A DNA stretch of 64,000 nt from Amycolatopsis antarctica (lineage in GTDB: Bacteria > Actinomycetota > Actinomycetes > Mycobacteriales > Pseudonocardiaceae), in contig NZ_NKYE01000007.1 in assembly GCF_002262875.1 (NCBI RefSeq), positions 62,001 through 126,000 of the forward strand, given 5' to 3'. Shown here piece by piece: positions 60,766 through 64,000 of this stretch. The notes beneath the pieces are model-generated. The model was not told the origin of the DNA. It did no database searches and worked only from the letters and a program-made list of their open reading frames with translations. The position numbers and the translations under genes are program-made. Position 1 is the stretch's first letter; each line of letters starts with the position of its first letter.

Positions 60766-62036
60766 CGGGGGACGGCCCGATGCGCGTGCTCTTCGCGACG
60801 ATTGCCAACAGCACCCATTTCTTCTCGATGGTGCCTGCCGCGTGGGCATTGCGCAGCGCCGGGCACGAGGTGCGGGTGGCCTCGCAGCCCGCGCTGATGG
60901 AAACGATCGCCGACGCCGGACTGACCGCGGTCCCCGTCGGCACCGATCACGACATGCGGGAGAAGATCGCGGCCAGCGCATCGATTCCGGCCGACGCCCC
61001 GAACATCGACTTCACGCACGTCCGCGAGGGCACCTACGACTTCCACCATCTGCTGGGCTTCTACACGATCCTGACCCCTGCGTTGTTCGCGACGATGAAC
61101 AACGACACGATGGTCGACGACCTCGTCGCGTACGCCCGCGAATGGCAGCCCGACCTCGTCGTGTGGGAGCCGATGACCTGGTCCGGTGCCGTGGCGGCGA
61201 AGGCGGCGGGTGCCGCGCACGCCCGGTTGCTCTGGGGCACGGACGTGCTGGGCCTGATCCGGCAGCAGTTCCTGGGTGCACTCGACCGGCAGCCCGCCGA
61301 GGTACACGAGGACCCGTTCGCCGAGTGGCTGGGCTGGACCGTGGCCAAGTACGGCCTGGAGTTCGACGAGGAACTGACCACCGGCCAGTGGACCATCGAA
61401 CAGGAGCCGCCGAGCCTGCAGGTGCGCACCGACCGGCGCACGGTCTCCATGCAGTACGTGCCGTACAACGGGCGTGCGGTCCTCCCGGACTGGCTGCGCG
61501 AACCGCCTTCCCGCCCGCGGGTCTGCCTGACGCTGGGAATCTCGGCGAGGGAAGGGATCGGGCGGTCCACGGTGTCGGTCGCCGACATGGTCGACTCACT
61601 GTCCGAACTGGACATAGAGCTGGTCGCCACCCTCAACGCCGACCAGCGCGCCGCCCTCGGCGAGGTGCGGGAGAACGTCCGGCTGGTCGATTTCGTGCCA
61701 CTGCACGCACTGTTGCCGACCTGCTCCGCGGTGATCCACCACGGCGGCGCGGGAACCTGGTCGACGGCGACGCGCGCCGGGGTGCCGCAGGTCGTGGTGC
61801 CGGAGATCTGGGACACCGGGCTGAAGGCGACGATGCTGGCCGAACTCGGTGCGGGAGTGCACCAGCCGATACGGACCATGACCGCGGATTCGCTGCGGGA
61901 CCACGTTCGCCGGATACTCGAGGACCAGTCGTACACCGAGGCCGCGGCGAAGCTGCAGAACGAGATGCGTTCGCAGCGCAGTCCGGCCGAGGTGGTCACT
62001 GAGCTGGAACGGCTGACTTCCGAGAGACGGGGCTGA
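60762..62036 (+). CDS. Activator-dependent glycosyltransferase (DesVII/EryCIII type)
   Basis: 424 residues, GT-B. MRVLFATIANSTHFFSMVPAAWALRSAGHEVRVASQPA, LVVWEPMTWSGAVAAKAAGAAHARLLWG and SAVIHHGGAGTWSTATRAGVPQVVVPEIWDTGLKA are typical of macrolide aminosugar transferases such as DesVII, EryCIII and TylM2. These need the P450-like partner encoded immediately upstream. The donor is likely the dTDP-dimethylamino-deoxysugar made with the next gene. ATG 60780 could be the true start, as MRVLF is the usual opening. Confidence 0.88.
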   Translation: MTGDGPMRVLFATIANSTHFFSMVPAAWALRSAGHEVRVASQPALMETIADAGLTAVPVGTDHDMREKIAASASIPADAPNIDFTHVREGTYDFHHLLGFYTILTPALFATMNNDTMVDDLVAYAREWQPDLVVWEPMTWSGAVAAKAAGAAHARLLWGTDVLGLIRQQFLGALDRQPAEVHEDPFAEWLGWTVAKYGLEFDEELTTGQWTIEQEPPSLQVRTDRRTVSMQYVPYNGRAVLPDWLREPPSRPRVCLTLGISAREGIGRSTVSVADMVDSLSELDIELVATLNADQRAALGEVRENVRLVDFVPLHALLPTCSAVIHHGGAGTWSTATRAGVPQVVVPEIWDTGLKATMLAELGAGVHQPIRTMTADSLRDHVRRILEDQSYTEAAAKLQNEMRSQRSPAEVVTELERLTSERRG

Positions 62037-62040
62037 GGCG

Positions 62041-62751
62041 ATGTACGGGGCGGAGCTCGCGCAGGTGTACGACCAGTCGTACCGCGGCCGGGGCAAGGAC
62101 TACACGGCCGAGGCGGCCGGGGTGCTGGACCTGGTGCGGGACCGGCGGGGTGAACCGGCGTCCCTGCTGGACATCGCGTGCGGCACCGGCGCGCACCTGC
62201 GGGCGTTCGCCGGGGCCTGCGCGCACGTCGAGGGCCTGGAGCTCTCCGCCGACATGCTCGCCGTGGCGAAGGCCGAGCTGCCCGGTGTCCCGCTGCACCA
62301 GGGCGATATGCGCGACTTCCGGCTGGACGGTCGTTTCGACGCGGTCACCTGCATGTTCAGCTCGATCGGGCACATGGCGGACCAGGCCGAACTGGACGCG
62401 GCGGTGCGCAGCATGGCCACTCACCTGACCGCGGACGGCGTCCTGGTGATCGAGCCCTGGTGGTTCCCGGAGCGGTTCCTGCCCGGGTACGTCGCGGGCG
62501 ATGTCGTGCGGGTCGGCGAGCGGACGATCTCCCGCGTCTCCCACTCGACCCTCGACGGTGGCGCGAGCCGGGTCGAGGTGCACTACACCGTCGCCGAACC
62601 CGCGGGCATCCGGTCCTTTGTGGACGTTCACCGGATCACGCTGTTCGGACGCGCCGCGTACGAGTCGGCGTTCACCTCGGCGGGCTGCGCGGTGGAGTAC
62701 GTCGAGGGCGGACCGTCCGGACGGGGCCTGTTCGTCGGCACGGCGGCCTGA
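62041..62751 (+). CDS. dTDP-3-amino-deoxysugar N,N-dimethyltransferase (DesVI/TylM1 type)
   Basis: 236 residues. YDQSYRGRGKDYTAEA, LLDIACGTGAHLRAF, HQGDMRDFRLDGRFDAVTCMFSSIGH, EPWWFPERF and YVEGGPSGRGLFVGTAA match DesVI and TylM1, which dimethylate the 3-amino group of dTDP-sugars for desosamine or mycaminose. The length is that of the family. It predicts a dimethylamino-deoxyhexose; which one depends on genes beyond the window. It begins 4 bases after the glycosyltransferase stop. Confidence 0.92.
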   Translation: MYGAELAQVYDQSYRGRGKDYTAEAAGVLDLVRDRRGEPASLLDIACGTGAHLRAFAGACAHVEGLELSADMLAVAKAELPGVPLHQGDMRDFRLDGRFDAVTCMFSSIGHMADQAELDAAVRSMATHLTADGVLVIEPWWFPERFLPGYVAGDVVRVGERTISRVSHSTLDGGASRVEVHYTVAEPAGIRSFVDVHRITLFGRAAYESAFTSAGCAVEYVEGGPSGRGLFVGTAA

Positions 62752-62816
62752 ACCGGCGGTCCGGACGTCGACCGGGTTACGGCGGCGGATGCTGCTCCCG
62801 GCCCGCGCCGTTCCGG

Positions 62817-63584
62817 TCAGGCTCCGGTCGTGCGGGTGATCACCGAGAACTCGGCGCCGAACGGGTCGGTGAGGGTGGCGATCCGGCCGTAGACCATGTC
62901 CTCCGGCTCGGTTGCCGTGCCGCCGTGCGACTTCGCCAGCGCCACCACGGCGTCCGTGTCGGCGACCTCGAAGGTCGTGTTCCAGGCGGGCCGCGCACCG
63001 GGCGCGCCGAAAATGCCGGCGACCTCGTGCCCGTCCGGCCTGCGCAGGAAGGTGAAGTCCAGTTCCGGCTGATCCTCGTTGCGGTCATGGGTGAAGCCGA
63101 ACACCGAGGCGTAGAACGCACGGGCCGGCACCGCGTCGGGAGTGACCAGGTCGTTGCGGACCAGCGCTCCCGGCTCGTTCACCACCTGGCAGCCAATGTG
63201 CTTGCCGCCCTGCCACAGGCCGAACTGCGCACCGGTCGGGTCCAGGGCGACGGCCATGCGCCCGAGGTCCATCACGTCCATCGTCGGCACCAGGATGGTG
63301 CCGCCCGCCTCGGCGATCCTGGCGGCGGTGGCGTCGCAGTCGTCCACGGCGAGGTAGACGTTCCACCAGAAGTCGGTGGCATCGGGGTCCTTGTTCCACA
63401 TCAGCGCCGCGACCGGACGGCCGCCCAGCAGGCAGGTCGTGTAGTGGCCGGTCTCCGCCGGACCCACCGCGAACTCCCAGCCGAACAACGCGCCGTAGAA
63501 CTCCATCGCCCGGTCCAGATCCGGGATGCCCAGGTCGATCCAGGTGGGCGTGCCCTCTGGCTGGTTGGTCTGCACGATGCTCAT
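62817..63584 (-). CDS. Two-domain VOC (glyoxalase/bleomycin-resistance) family protein
   Basis: 255 residues, two tandem VOC modules: TPTWIDLGIPDLDRAMEFYGALFGWEF near the N-terminus and VTPDAVPARAFYASVFGFTH near residue 135. Such proteins in Streptomyces and relatives are often called hydroxylases or resistance-like, but the function is not fixed. The start was set at MSIVQTNQ. It lies between sugar genes and could be a cluster passenger. Confidence 0.8.
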   Translation of the reverse strand: MSIVQTNQPEGTPTWIDLGIPDLDRAMEFYGALFGWEFAVGPAETGHYTTCLLGGRPVAALMWNKDPDATDFWWNVYLAVDDCDATAARIAEAGGTILVPTMDVMDLGRMAVALDPTGAQFGLWQGGKHIGCQVVNEPGALVRNDLVTPDAVPARAFYASVFGFTHDRNEDQPELDFTFLRRPDGHEVAGIFGAPGARPAWNTTFEVADTDAVVALAKSHGGTATEPEDMVYGRIATLTDPFGAEFSVITRTTGA

Positions 63585-63647
63585 GTCGGCTCCCCGGTAG
63601 GTGACGTGTCCCGGAAAGGTAGCGCCGGGCACCGACAACGAACAGCG

Positions 63648-64000
63648 TCAGCGACAGGCGGCGCGCACCGCGGTGACCACGGCGTCCACCTGCTCCTCGC
63701 CGAGATGCGGGCCGATGGGCAGGCTGAACACCTCCGCGGCCAGCCGTTCCGCCACCGGGAAACCCCGCCCGGCGGCCGGGTGCGTCCGGTACGCCCCGGA
63801 CAGGTGCGGCGGTACCGGATAGTGGATCAGCGTCTCGATCCCTTGCGCGGCAAGGCTTTCCCGGATCTCGTCCCGGCGCGGCGAGCGGACGGTGAACAGG
63901 TGCCAGACGGGTTCGGCCCATGGCTCCACGACCGGCAGCGCCAGGTCCGGCAGCCCGGCCAGCTCGTCGGCGTAGCGCTTCGCGATCTCGGCTCGCCTGG
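63648..64000 (-). CDS. DegT/DnrJ/EryC1/StrS aminotransferase, C-terminal part
   Basis: The frame is open to the window edge, so only the last ~117 residues are visible. EPVWHLFTVRSPRRDEIRESLAAQGIETLIHYPVPPHLSGAY and FSLPIGPHLGEEQVDAVV are characteristic of PLP sugar aminotransferases such as DesV and TylB. The PLP lysine is off the window. With the N,N-dimethyltransferase it would supply the 3-amino group of the deoxysugar. It is read towards the VOC gene. Confidence 0.85.
   Translation of the reverse strand, partial: RRAEIAKRYADELAGLPDLALPVVEPWAEPVWHLFTVRSPRRDEIRESLAAQGIETLIHYPVPPHLSGAYRTHPAAGRGFPVAERLAAEVFSLPIGPHLGEEQVDAVVTAVRAACR

Overview
The window is high-GC actinomycete DNA, most like a Pseudonocardiales genome (Amycolatopsis or Saccharothrix type). 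It carries the conserved fhaA-fhaB-pstP-rodA-pbpA-pknA-pknB cell-growth cluster, crgA, a rhomboid protease, a class E sortase and many GTG starts with 4-base ATGA or GTGA overlaps. In most actinomycetes this gene set lies near the replication origin, and two perfect DnaA boxes are present at 27.41-27.44 kb.

Layout. 0-5 kb: an FKBP, a GntR regulator with an ACC deaminase, an LAxTG surface protein and a secreted M64 peptidase. 5.8-16 kb: tRNA-Leu and the FHA/phosphatase/SEDS/PBP/Ser-Thr kinase operon. 16-20 kb: an XRE/DUF397 pair and an arsenic operon (arsI, arsR, acr3, arsC). 20-31.7 kb: mixed housekeeping genes (TetR, M14 carboxypeptidase, lipoprotein, cyclophilin, rhomboid, PH protein, crgA, sortase E, LLM flavoprotein, dTDP-glucose 4,6-dehydratase). 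31.8-34.5 kb: fprA behind an iron box, a 13-bp minisatellite, and trpG/pabA. 34.5-38.1 kb: a DUF222/HNH (13E12-like) gene between two inverted, structured ~120-bp repeats in low-complexity DNA. 38.1-42.3 kb: a small ABC exporter and a pair of M16 peptidase subunits.

42.5-64 kb (running off the right edge) reads as one biosynthetic cluster. Two small genes encode precursor peptides. Each has the PxxxTP motif of linaridin leaders (PVLATP), a 57-residue stretch from the Ala of ATP to the C-terminus, and a C-terminal ELLxxR motif. Around them are two sets of the same three proteins: a polytopic HTTM/LinL-like membrane protein, an alpha/beta-hydrolase-like protein (LinH type) and a small protein with an IP(D/N)WRFFAP(N/T)P motif (LinE type). 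An exporter and a CypM-like N-methyltransferase complete a linaridin pathway. No Cys is present in the predicted cores and no Cys decarboxylase gene is seen, so the product should lack an aminovinyl-cysteine ring.

Downstream is a deoxysugar cassette: a GT1 glycosyltransferase, a MycE/ElmMI-type sugar O-methyltransferase, a DesVIII/EryCII-like P450 homologue without heme Cys, its DesVII/EryCIII-type glycosyltransferase, a DesVI/TylM1-type amino-sugar N,N-dimethyltransferase, and the end of a DegT/DesV-type aminotransferase. Together they suggest a linaridin-like peptide carrying a dimethylamino-deoxysugar and possibly an O-methylated sugar. I know of no described linaridin with this decoration; this is inference from sequence and memory, without database searches.
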